From positions 1-16,020 of the forward strand of contig JALUDK010000140.1 in assembly GCA_027044005.1 (NCBI GenBank): a stretch of 16,020 bases of DNA, given 5' to 3'. The stretch is from Acidilobaceae archaeon. Lineage in GTDB: Archaea; Thermoproteota; Thermoprotei_A; Sulfolobales; Acidilobaceae. The position numbers and the translations under genes are program-made. Below are positions 6,401-13,201 of the stretch, piece by piece; position 1 is the stretch's first letter; the number at the start of each line of letters is the position of its first letter. Below the pieces are notes generated by a model. The model did no database searches. It saw only the letters and a program-made list of their open reading frames with translations, and had not been told where the DNA came from.

Positions 6401-8566
6401 CTACCCGGCCGGCCTCAGCCTTTCAACCATAACAAGGAGGGGCACCCTCCTCTCAGGCGCCGCTAGGCCGGTGACTAGAGCCTCGCCCATGCTAGGCTCG
6501 AGGTCAGGCAGCCTATCCACTATGTCGCTGGCAGCGCTCTCTACACCCCTCTTTATCGTGGATAGGTCGTCGGGGTTGGTGGTCCTGAGGAGTATGCTCG
6601 ATGCAGTCTGGCTTAGCACGCCCGGGTCGACGAAGGCGGGCCTCTGGGTGACGAGCCACATGCTCAAGCCCCACTTCCTCCCCTCCCTGGCTATCCTTAG
6701 GAGCGAGGTCTTGCTGGCCCTATCCACCCCAGCCGGGGCGAGGTTGTGGGCCTCCTCTACAACTAGCACAGTTAGCCTCCTAGGGTCATAGTCTCCAACG
6801 TGGAGGCTGAAGAGCCTCCTTATCAGGGTTGAGAGTAGCAGGTCCACGTTGCCAGTGCTGGGCGGTGCTAGGTGGACTATGGAGAAGCCCTCCATTAGCC
6901 TGCTCATAACAGCGTCGAATACCAGCGGGTCTACCACGTCGCTGGTCATCCCGGCAACCTTACGGAGCCTCCTAAGAACCCCGCTCAGTATATGGTCGCT
7001 ATACTCTGTAGTCCTCAGGTAGTAGATAGCGTCGGACAGCCGCGTCCTCGCCTCCTCCACGCCCTCCCGGCTACCCAGTAGGCTGCACAGGGCCTGCTTC
7101 TCCCCAGCCCTAGCCGGGTCGGCGTAACCGAGCCTGTAGGATAGCCAGGCAAGGTAGCGGAGGAGCGGGAAGAAGTATCTCCTCCCGCTCCTCTCATCTC
7201 CTGCTAGGGTTTTGCCCAGCTCATCCTCCGGCCTCTTCCCCTGGTCGCCGCACCAGAGTATCATGGCGTCAAGGATCTTCCCAGCCCTAGACTCCGCGTC
7301 CCTCCTGCTTGATACTCCTCCCGTCAGCCTCCTGTTAAGGTGGGCGTCTAGCAGGGCTATCATTAGGGTGACGCCGTAGACGTCCTGGCCGCTGTAGAGG
7401 TCTAGGGCCGAGGCGAGGTCTGAGACTATCAGGGGGAAGTACTCGCTGGTGGCACCGCTAACCTCGATCATCTCCTCCACGTCCATGAAGCCGGGTAGGG
7501 GGAGTAGTATGACTAGGCTCCTGCTATCCTTAATCAGTCTATAGGCGTCATTATACCTAGCCTTAGAGGCCTCGAGCCTGGAGCACCCGGGTGTCGCCCT
7601 AGACATCGCCCTGTCCTTGTCGAAGAAGGCCAGAACGTCGATGCTAGAGCCCAGCCTGGGTGGCAGGGAGAGGCTACAGGCCATATCAGCCAGGCCGCTC
7701 CACAGGTACTCCCTCTGTGCCTGTGCGCCAGCACGGGCGGCCTCGTAGGGCACTATGATCGTGAGGCGCCCAGGCTGCCTCCCCCCGCCGTAGTGGCTCG
7801 GCTTCATCACCGCGTCTAGGAGGGGCACCGTGTCCTCCCTGAGGTAGGGGTACCCCGTGTACTCCCCGGCTATGTCGAATACTATTATCCCGCCCCTGGG
7901 GTAGCCTATCTTATCCCTCCTAGAGGAAACCTCGTATACCAGCCTCTTCACCGTCTCCGTCTTCCCGCTCCCGGTCTGGCCTAGTATGGAAAGGTGGGTC
8001 GTCAGCCTGGCCGGGTTTAGGTAGATCCTGACCTCCCTATTGTAGCTGAGCCTACCCAGGTAGAGGCCGCCCTCGGAGTAGTCCGCGCCTAGCCGGTGGT
8101 GGAGTAGGCCCTCAAGCCTCGTGGGATCGGGGTACTGGATCCTGCTGAAAGGGCGGGGCGGCCTGTCGTAGGGCTCCAGCCTCTCCCCGCCGTTGGCCCT
8201 AACCACGTGGCCTAGAACGTTCAACTCGACCTTCATTATGCTGCTCCACCTCACCAGCTCTTGGCCCGGGCTCATTATCTCCTCCAGGACCCTGACGGCG
8301 TCCTCGAGCCTTGTGGCTCCTATGGACTCGTAGATCCTCCTGAGCCTCTCAACGTCTAGGGCCGGGTGGGGGGTCTCCTCCTTCACGTCAGTGATCATCG
8401 CTAGGTACCTGTCACCCGAGGTCCTGTCGCTAACCTCAACTAGGGTGCCGTACCTTACTACAGCCTCAGCAGGCCTAAGGAGTATACCCTGCACGCGCCC
8501 ATAAGCCTCTATGCTAGTCGTGAAGCCTGTAAGCCTATCCTCAGCCACGATAGCCACCCCATGCAC
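6401..8566 (-). CDS. herA: HerA-like hexameric DNA-translocating ATPase, enlarged
   Basis: A HerA/FtsK-type DNA pump partnered with a NurA-like protein for DNA-end processing. From the GTG at 8566 it is 721 residues: a beta-barrel-like N-terminus; Walker A GQTGSGKT at 196-203; FDIAGEY at 230-236, a HerA signature; Walker B VLVVEEAHN at 600-608; TQRPAF near 640-645 with a likely sensor/arginine-finger region; and a C-terminus ending RLRPAG. Typical archaeal HerA is about 500 residues. Here about 200 extra residues lie between Walker A and B. The open frame runs on to 8680, but that would overlap nurA by 109 bases and has no other in-frame start, so GTG 8566 is preferred; GGAGGAGGT lies 16 bases upstream, a loose spacing. 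It follows nurA by 5 bases. The family is certain; it could be a paralogue rather than the cell's main HerA. Confidence 0.85.
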   Translation of the reverse strand: MHGVAIVAEDRLTGFTTSIEAYGRVQGILLRPAEAVVRYGTLVEVSDRTSGDRYLAMITDVKEETPHPALDVERLRRIYESIGATRLEDAVRVLEEIMSPGQELVRWSSIMKVELNVLGHVVRANGGERLEPYDRPPRPFSRIQYPDPTRLEGLLHHRLGADYSEGGLYLGRLSYNREVRIYLNPARLTTHLSILGQTGSGKTETVKRLVYEVSSRRDKIGYPRGGIIVFDIAGEYTGYPYLREDTVPLLDAVMKPSHYGGGRQPGRLTIIVPYEAARAGAQAQREYLWSGLADMACSLSLPPRLGSSIDVLAFFDKDRAMSRATPGCSRLEASKARYNDAYRLIKDSRSLVILLPLPGFMDVEEMIEVSGATSEYFPLIVSDLASALDLYSGQDVYGVTLMIALLDAHLNRRLTGGVSSRRDAESRAGKILDAMILWCGDQGKRPEDELGKTLAGDERSGRRYFFPLLRYLAWLSYRLGYADPARAGEKQALCSLLGSREGVEEARTRLSDAIYYLRTTEYSDHILSGVLRRLRKVAGMTSDVVDPLVFDAVMSRLMEGFSIVHLAPPSTGNVDLLLSTLIRRLFSLHVGDYDPRRLTVLVVEEAHNLAPAGVDRASKTSLLRIAREGRKWGLSMWLVTQRPAFVDPGVLSQTASSILLRTTNPDDLSTIKRGVESAASDIVDRLPDLEPSMGEALVTGLAAPERRVPLLVMVERLRPAG

Positions 8567-8571
8567 ATAGC

Positions 8572-10119
8572 CTAGGTCATATACCTCCTCCGTGTGGCGA
8601 AGTCTCTTATGAAGGTGGAGTAGGGCACTATCCTCCTCCCCAGGCTCTCGAGGAGGCTTGCAAGGGCGGCAGCCTCCCACTCGTTAACCCTACTCCTCTG
8701 GTCGACAACTATAAGGGGGGAGGGTACCCCGAAGTGGGTGGCCTGGCTCTGCGTATACATGTGCCTAGCGAGGTCCTCGCTATCACCGCCAGGGATATAC
8801 TCTAGCCTTATGGGGTGCCTGACCTGGACCAGCTCAGCCAATTCCCTAGGAGAAACGCCCATCCTCTCCGCGTGCCTAGCCAGGGTCTGGCAGGAGGGTA
8901 TACGATCGGTGAATATGTATGTGAACTCGACCTCAGGAAGGCCGGAGAGGCGCCTCTCAGCAGGCACGCCAGTGGCCTCCTCAAGCTTATTGGACCTGTA
9001 GCTAGCAGCAGCTGGGGGCCCAACCAGGGTCTTCTTGCTGAGGAGAGGGGTCCCGGCGAGGTCCTCGGGGCCGAATAGGTACCTGTACAGCATCATAACA
9101 TCTACATCACTCTTCACACCCAGCCTCTCAAGGGCCTGGCCCCTGTATATCGCCAGGACGAGTTCATCCCTGCCCAGCCTAGAAGCCTCTTCCAACACCT
9201 CCCAAGGAGGCCTAGAAGAGGAGAAGAGGCTAGCTAGCATGGTCTCCAGCAGTGCGGCCATGTCATGGGCAACCCTGCCAGGCTCATCTACAAGATCCTC
9301 CGTGCACCCAGCCCTGGATATAGCCCTCTTTATCAGGGCATCAGCATGGAGCCCCCGCGGGTATGACTCCATAACGCCTAAGAGCACATACGTCGAGAGC
9401 TGCCTGCTCCTGCTAAGGTCCTCAGAGACAGCTGCAATAGTGGCCCCTTCAACCCTCCCCAGCCTCGAGAGGAGCGCCACGGCGGCAAGCCCGGGGTTAC
9501 ACGCCTCGCCCTGGCCGCTCCTCCTAACTATAGACTCGTCCCTAACACTATATACAACCTCCAGGGGGAGGCCTGAGTACCTGAGCACGGCCTCCATACT
9601 CCTACAAGGCATATCGAAGACCCTGTTGAAGTAGGTCCCGAACTGTTGGAGCAGGGCCCCATGCCTCACAACGAGCCTGCGCCCACCAGGCGAGCCGGGA
9701 GGCTGCTCGCCCAGCGCTATAGAGAGCATTATACCCAGCTCGGCTAGGTAGAGGCTAGCCTGCCTCTGCCTCTCACTCCCCACAACAGGCAGGAAGGAGT
9801 AGCCGCCTTCACCAATCAGGGGGTACAGAATGCGCTCCCTAACCCTATCCCCGGCCCAACACCTCTCCAGTACAGCAGCCTTAAGCACGAAGCCCTCAAC
9901 ACCGCCACGCGTCCCCCGGTACCCACGGGCTCCAACATCTATAAAGTACTCGCAATCCCACCTAACCCCAAGGAGCGGCTCCGCCTGGTCAAGCCTACTC
10001 CACCCGCCCCGGATCAGGCTGGCCCCGCCAGTCTCCTCAACGCCCCTGGCTGCTAGGGCCAGTGCAAGCCCTCCCCACTCCGGTGGTGCGTCGCCAAGCT
10101 CAGTATACGCCAAGCTCAT
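8572..10119 (-). CDS. nurA: NurA-like nuclease-family protein, enlarged and divergent
   Basis: A 515-residue protein recognised as NurA-like from several weak but ordered marks and from its HerA neighbour. They are a first-strand acidic motif FIDVGARGYRG (D61); a second motif LVVRHGALL at 149-157, where NurA normally has Asp-Gly (here H153-G154); AAVSEDLSRSRQL at 229-241, matching the NurA Lys/Ser/Arg strand; and a C-terminal block with RLEYIPGG (438-445) and HFGVPSPLIVVDQ (462-474) ending in a helix. NurA is a 5'-3' nuclease that loads on HerA. Archaeal NurA is usually near 330-340 residues; this has about 180 more, roughly 245-430. The start is ATG at 10119 with AGGGGG just upstream. The substituted acidic residue makes catalysis uncertain; it may be a structural partner. 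Confidence 0.68.
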   Translation of the reverse strand: MSLAYTELGDAPPEWGGLALALAARGVEETGGASLIRGGWSRLDQAEPLLGVRWDCEYFIDVGARGYRGTRGGVEGFVLKAAVLERCWAGDRVRERILYPLIGEGGYSFLPVVGSERQRQASLYLAELGIMLSIALGEQPPGSPGGRRLVVRHGALLQQFGTYFNRVFDMPCRSMEAVLRYSGLPLEVVYSVRDESIVRRSGQGEACNPGLAAVALLSRLGRVEGATIAAVSEDLSRSRQLSTYVLLGVMESYPRGLHADALIKRAISRAGCTEDLVDEPGRVAHDMAALLETMLASLFSSSRPPWEVLEEASRLGRDELVLAIYRGQALERLGVKSDVDVMMLYRYLFGPEDLAGTPLLSKKTLVGPPAAASYRSNKLEEATGVPAERRLSGLPEVEFTYIFTDRIPSCQTLARHAERMGVSPRELAELVQVRHPIRLEYIPGGDSEDLARHMYTQSQATHFGVPSPLIVVDQRSRVNEWEAAALASLLESLGRRIVPYSTFIRDFATRRRYMT

Positions 10120-10189
10120 AGACCCCCTAAGGAGTGTATGCGTTCAAGCATAATTAGCGGACCCCGCTCCAACCCAGGCCGCCGTGCCA

Positions 10190-10197
10190 TTATATAA
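10190..10197 (-). promoter_or_regulatory. Candidate TATA box for the nurA-herA operon
   Basis: TTATATAA, a perfect palindrome and close to the archaeal TATA consensus, lies 70 bases upstream of the nurA start in the divergent gap. On the minus strand it would give a start near 10165 and a leader of about 45 bases. Being symmetric it could also fire rightward, but a better-placed box for the rightward gene is at 10272-10277. The gap between the two divergent genes (10120-10333) otherwise holds no gene I would support. Confidence 0.5.
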
Positions 10198-10271
10198 CAT
10201 CATGGGAGTAATACCGCCACGCTGTTGTAGGGGGTATATTAGCAGCTCTGCATCCAGCGACTTGTCCCCAC

Positions 10272-10277
10272 TATATA
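10272..10277 (+). promoter_or_regulatory. Candidate TATA box for the DUF5591-like/TGT-like operon
   Basis: TATATA within CCACTATATACCC. A start site about 25 bases on, near 10299, fits any of the candidate starts at TTG 10307, GTG 10319 or GTG 10334. With the box at 10190-10197 it makes a compact divergent promoter region between the nurA operon and this pair. Confidence 0.45.
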
Positions 10278-10333
10278 CCCTGCCCAGCACCTGGTCGTCA
10301 TAATGGTTGGCCGTCATTGTGGGGGGCCGGTGG

Positions 10334-10834
10334 GTGGCAAGAGGCGCCAGGCTACTACTACTGCTTCCATGCAACCCCGGGGTTAGGATGGGCGACTACA
10401 CCCTAGGCCAGAACTGGAGGATTGTGATGAGGGTTGTGGGGGACCTGGTTGACACTGGCATACTCGACCTGGCCGCGGTGGACAGCTGCAAGCCTGGCAT
10501 CGTGAAGCAGGGCGAGGAACACAGGTATAGGTGGTGTGATGTGAGGCCCCTGTGGCACGAGCTCTACAAGAGGCAACCATGGAGGCTAGAACTACTCATC
10601 GCGGGAGTCACAGAGGACCTCAAGAGGCTAGCCCTAGAGTATAGGGCCCTAGCGGCATACGTCAACGTTAGGGCCTACAGGACCGCCCTAGAGCATGCAA
10701 CGGCCAGGTCTGGAGTAGAGATCCACATGCTAGGCCCCCCAAGGATGAGCCCCCTAAGCTACAGGAGTAGGAGGAGCCTGGAGGCGCTTCGCAGGGGGCT
10801 CATAGGCCTGGCGATGGCGACGGCCACGCTATAG
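10334..10834 (+). CDS. DUF5591/ArcS-C-like protein, probable partner of the TGT-like gene
   Basis: A protein of about 166 residues. It opens with a beta strand and PCNPG motif (LLLLLPCNPG near 7-16), where DUF5591 domains of archaeosine synthase-type proteins have a hydrophobic strand plus PCS. A second strand ends in DSCKPGIVKQGEEHRY (50-65), comparable to the TSPLGxVPxELE-Y part of that domain. The rest is helical and basic. In ArcS this domain sits beside a TGT-like barrel; here the next gene, 11 bases on, encodes a TGT-like barrel, which strengthens the match. The start is uncertain: GTG 10334 has GGGGGCCGG about 6 bases upstream and begins just before the first strand; TTG 10307 and GTG 10319 are also open. 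The family call is mine from motif order only, so treat it as probable. Confidence 0.5.
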   Translation: MARGARLLLLLPCNPGVRMGDYTLGQNWRIVMRVVGDLVDTGILDLAAVDSCKPGIVKQGEEHRYRWCDVRPLWHELYKRQPWRLELLIAGVTEDLKRLALEYRALAAYVNVRAYRTALEHATARSGVEIHMLGPPRMSPLSYRSRRSLEALRRGLIGLAMATATL

Positions 10835-10845
10835 AGGTGGGTTCC

Positions 10846-11616
10846 ATGGTCAGGGTCTTCCTAGTACTGCCGGACCTCTCGCGCTCCAAAGCAGAGGCTC
10901 TAGCCAGGCTGGGCAAGGTGGATGTACTACTCAGCTACACAATACTAAGGTGGAAGCCCTCAGCCCTAGAGAGGCTCCGGGTATTGAGGAGTAGGCTGGG
11001 GGAGGTTATGCTAGACTCCGGGGCCTACCACCAGGGGAGGGGAGAGGCATGGGTTGACCCTGCAAGCTACGCAAGCTTTGCCAATAAAAACAGGAGCCTC
11101 TTCAACTACGTGGTCGCCCCCGACCACCCCGGGGATCCAGGGGAGACCCTAGCTAGGACCCTCAGATTCATGGATCACTATCCGGGGGAGTTCATACCGG
11201 TAGTCCAGCCCGGCCCGGGCCATGGGCCCCATACGCACATAGCGATGGTGGAGCAGCTCGACCGGGCCGGGGTACTGGAGAGGGCCCCAAGGGCGGAGGG
11301 AGGGGTACTGGTTGGGGTTGGGGGCCTTGACGGGGAGAGGAGGAGGGTGAGCTATATAGCTGCGCTGGTAAGGGAGGCCGAGAGGGAGTATCCATGGGCC
11401 AGGCTCCACCTATTCGGGGCTGGGGCTAGGATCCTGGCTGGGCTGGCAAGGAGGGGGCTACTGGGCCAGGTCTACAGCGTGGATTCCAGTGGATGGCTCG
11501 CGGAGATCATGTGGAGGAGGCGTACGGTTCATAATGCGGATACACCGCTGGAGGCCAATGCGAGGGCGATCGAGGCCTATATAGAGAAGGTGAGGCAGGC
11601 AGTGGAGGAAGCCTAG
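10846..11616 (+). CDS. TGT-like TIM-barrel protein (DpdA-like guanine-exchange family)
   Basis: A 256-residue protein with the motif order of tRNA-guanine transglycosylase paralogues: MLDSGAYH (D57, base-recognition Asp), VAPDHPGD (D93), IPVVQ (117-121), GVGGL at 157-161 (phosphate/base loop), HLFGAG at 188-193, and YSVDSSGW with D213 at the place of the catalytic nucleophile. It lacks the CxCxxC-H zinc motif and PUA domain of ordinary archaeal TGT and is much shorter. That makes it closer to the compact TGT-like enzymes, including DpdA, that put 7-deazaguanines into DNA. I cannot tell tRNA from DNA substrate by eye. ATG 10846 is preferred over GTG 10837 because GAGGTGG at 10835-10841 is correctly spaced from it. 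Its TAG overlaps the stop of the convergent gene. Confidence 0.65.
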   Translation: MVRVFLVLPDLSRSKAEALARLGKVDVLLSYTILRWKPSALERLRVLRSRLGEVMLDSGAYHQGRGEAWVDPASYASFANKNRSLFNYVVAPDHPGDPGETLARTLRFMDHYPGEFIPVVQPGPGHGPHTHIAMVEQLDRAGVLERAPRAEGGVLVGVGGLDGERRRVSYIAALVREAEREYPWARLHLFGAGARILAGLARRGLLGQVYSVDSSGWLAEIMWRRRTVHNADTPLEANARAIEAYIEKVRQAVEEA

Positions 11617-11825
11617 CCTCGGGGCCCTGCGTCGCCTGTGCATCCCTTATCTATGATCTTCTTGAGTCTGGCAAGCTCGTCGTATATCTCCTCGATCCAG
11701 GAGAGGACGGCTAGGGCCTCTCCCCTTAGCTCTGGCTTAGACAGTATCGGGGTTAGGCTCTTCTCTAGCATCTCCATCCTAACGTAGACCCTATCCAGCG
11801 CCTCCCCGGGGCTGCACTCCGCCAC
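11613..11825 (-). CDS. Small helical protein of unknown function
   Basis: Seventy residues, not recognised. Almost all of it reads as amphipathic helix: a first helix about 7-27 (GEALDRVYVRMEMLEKSL) and a second about 33-62 with heptad-like Leu/Ile spacing and a Lys-rich end (LARLKKIIDK), suggesting a helical hairpin or short coiled coil that binds a partner. GTG at 11825 overlaps the last base of the upstream phosphorylase-like gene, so translation is probably coupled and that protein is the obvious partner candidate. Its TAG lies in the CTAG shared with the stop of the convergent TGT-like gene. Coupling and helix pattern argue for a real gene; there is no functional clue. Confidence 0.55.
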   Translation of the reverse strand: MAECSPGEALDRVYVRMEMLEKSLTPILSKPELRGEALAVLSWIEEIYDELARLKKIIDKGCTGDAGPRG

Positions 11826-12601
11826 TATTCCCCGCCCTCCGCTAGGGCGTTGAGTATCTCCACAGCGGCCAGGTAGAGGACCGACTCCATCCTAGACTCC
11901 TGCTTCACCGATTTCAGGTAGACCTCGGCGCTGGGCTCCAGCGGTGACAAATGGCTGCTGTACTGGCTGTAGAGCGTCACGAGGGATAGGGCCTCCAGCC
12001 GGGGGTACCTGTACTGGAGGCTATATAGGGGCGCCGTCAGGCTATCCACGGCATAGACACCCTCCACTCCTATGTATCGCTCCACCTCGTCATGGCTCCA
12101 GGGTAGCCTGGGGTGGTCCACGGTCACGCTTATCCCGACAACATACTCGAAGTCGGCGAACCTAACCTCCAGTATGTTGGATGCAACCCCGAGCAGGCGG
12201 GAGGAGGCCAGTACAGGGAGCCCCGGCTCAATGAGCCTGCTACTAGACGAGTCCCGTGGCACGGCGGCCCTGGCAATTAGCACAAGGTCCTGGCTCAGCC
12301 CCCTCCTCACCCTATAACCCCTGTGGATCAGGATGACCCTCCTCACTCCCATAGAGTACAGCTCCGACACGGCCTCCACGATTGCCTGGGGATAGGGGGG
12401 CACCAGCTGGACGACGAGTTCGAGGCCAAGTTGTGTGCCCACTATGCTCCTGAATCCGGGGATCCCCTCATACTCGCCTATAATCCGCTCAATACCCCTC
12501 TTAGCCCCGTTGAACGCCTCTATACTATCAAGGATCACGGCATTAGCCCCAGCAAGCGCGCCATGAATACCTGTTACGGGCCCTATACCGGTGGCAGACA
12601 C
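11825..12601 (-). CDS. Nucleoside-phosphorylase-fold protein, divergent
   Basis: A 258-residue protein that follows the PNP/uridine phosphorylase fold order. A middle strand-loop, SMGVRRVILIHRGYRV (near 83-98), stands where phosphorylases have the G-IRT-iRiGT-G phosphate loop; then SQDLVLIARAAVPRDSSSSR, comparable to the GD(V/L)V...A..DG.S segment; and near 190-200 YAVDSLTA where the family has YEMES(A/T). Phosphorolysis of nucleosides is the family reaction, but the phosphate-loop glycines and the paired glutamates are changed, so activity is doubtful. It could be a nucleotide-binding or regulatory derivative. The start GTG 12601 is well supported by GGAGGGG about 8 bases upstream. It is divergent from the decarboxylase gene and coupled to the small helical protein downstream. 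Confidence 0.55.
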   Translation of the reverse strand: MSATGIGPVTGIHGALAGANAVILDSIEAFNGAKRGIERIIGEYEGIPGFRSIVGTQLGLELVVQLVPPYPQAIVEAVSELYSMGVRRVILIHRGYRVRRGLSQDLVLIARAAVPRDSSSSRLIEPGLPVLASSRLLGVASNILEVRFADFEYVVGISVTVDHPRLPWSHDEVERYIGVEGVYAVDSLTAPLYSLQYRYPRLEALSLVTLYSQYSSHLSPLEPSAEVYLKSVKQESRMESVLYLAAVEILNALAEGGE

Positions 12602-12640
12602 CTACTACCCCTCCGAGGGGTCATACTTTTATTTCTAGCA

Positions 12641-12646
12641 ATATAT
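12641..12646. promoter_or_regulatory. Shared TATA-like element between two divergent genes
   Basis: ATATAT within GCAATATATGC, near the middle of the 82-base divergent gap. Rightward it would start RNA near 12668 and leave the GGAGGGGGG of the decarboxylase gene at the start of its leader. Leftward it would start near 12620 and keep the GGAGGGG of the phosphorylase-like gene. A second TATA-like run, TATATAA at 12662-12668, overlaps the ribosome-binding region and is less well placed. Confidence 0.4.
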
Positions 12647-12683
12647 GCTAGGATGGGGGGGTATATAAGGAGGGGGGTGAGTT

Positions 12684-13064
12684 TTGACACAGGTAATAGA
12701 GAGGATCAAGGAGGCCCCACGCGTCGTGGGGACACACGTGTACGGCAACCTAGTGGGGTGCAGGAACATCGAGCTGCTCCGAGACATAGAGGGGCTGAAA
12801 CAGCTAGTCCTAGAAGCAGCAGAGAAGGGCAATATGACGGTGCTCGACGTGAAGGCATGGAGGATAGGAGAGGGGGCTAGCGTGGTAGCCATAATACTGG
12901 AGAGCCACATAACGATACACACATGGCCGGAGTTCAACTACGCCACCGTAGACGTCTACAGCTGCGGAGCCCACACGAACCCCCTAGAGGCGTTCAACCA
13001 CATAGTCGCCGCTCTGAAACCCCTCAGAGTAGAGAGGGGCATGGCAGACAGGAGCCTGGAATAG
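12684..13064 (+). CDS. speH: Pyruvoyl-type S-adenosylmethionine/arginine decarboxylase proenzyme
   Basis: A 126-residue proenzyme for polyamine synthesis. It cleaves itself between E73 and S74 in LESHITIHTWPE, turning Ser74 into the pyruvoyl cofactor; H79 and C94 (VYSCG) match the histidine and cysteine needed for processing and catalysis in the Thermotoga-type enzyme. VVGTHVYGNL at 14-23 and EAAEKGNMTVLDVKAW (44-59) are also typical. Crenarchaea often carry two paralogues, one acting on S-adenosylmethionine and one on arginine, with very similar sequences; I cannot assign the substrate here. The start is TTG 12684, after a very strong AAGGAGGGGGGTGA, and no other start leaves the N-terminal motif intact. 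It is monocistronic, with a GC hairpin after the stop. Confidence 0.88.
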   Translation: MTQVIERIKEAPRVVGTHVYGNLVGCRNIELLRDIEGLKQLVLEAAEKGNMTVLDVKAWRIGEGASVVAIILESHITIHTWPEFNYATVDVYSCGAHTNPLEAFNHIVAALKPLRVERGMADRSLE

Positions 13065-13069
13065 GAACA

Positions 13070-13097
13070 CCCCCCGGGGGCACACTGCCCCGGGGGG
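13070..13097 (+). terminator. Strong GC hairpin after the decarboxylase gene
   Basis: CCCCCCGGGG at 13070-13079 pairs perfectly with CCCCGGGGGG at 13088-13097 around an 8-base loop, 5 bases after the stop. There is no T tract directly behind it (TTATTTCT comes about 40 bases later), so it may stabilise the mRNA end or act as a pause rather than a classical terminator. Each arm is also nearly self-complementary, so other foldings exist. Confidence 0.5.
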
Positions 13098-13169
13098 AGT
13101 CCTCCACTGCTGGGCTTCATCACTGGATCCCAACCCCCTTATTTCTCCCTCAAGCCAGCCAAGCCGGGA

Positions 13170-13175
13170 TTATAC
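13170..13175 (+). promoter_or_regulatory. Candidate TATA box for the mobA-like gene
   Basis: TTATAC within GGGATTATACTC, the only A/T run close to the gene. Transcription would begin near 13197, leaving a leader of only a few bases before the TTG at 13202, so the message may be nearly leaderless. Confidence 0.4.
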
Positions 13176-13201
13176 TCTAGGCAAAAGCTGGTGGCGACGC
13201 C

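Noticed and set aside
6168..6791. A 207-codon plus-strand frame across the MBL and HerA-like genes.
   Set aside because: It spans two real minus-strand genes and their intergenic gap; Ser/Thr/Pro-rich shadow sequence.
8567..8680. Extension of the HerA-like protein to an upstream start at 8680.
   Set aside because: It would overlap nurA by 109 bases, and the added residues (Pro, Glu, Arg and His-rich) resemble no HerA N-terminus. GTG 8566 gives a start near the expected first strand.
9035..9634. A 199-codon plus-strand frame inside the nurA-like gene.
   Set aside because: Antisense to a well-supported gene; composition is rich in Ser, Arg and Leu as expected of a shadow frame, with no motifs.
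10144..10374. A minus-strand open frame of 76 codons (57 from the ATG at 10317) lying just upstream of nurA.
   Set aside because: It spans the TTATATAA at 10190-10197, overlaps the rightward DUF5591-like gene, has no ribosome-binding sequence (C-rich upstream) and shows no recognisable domain.
10405..10470. GTGATGA, resembling the C box of a C/D guide RNA, at about 10415-10423.
   Set aside because: It lies inside a coding frame, and no D box or terminal pairing is found at the right distance.
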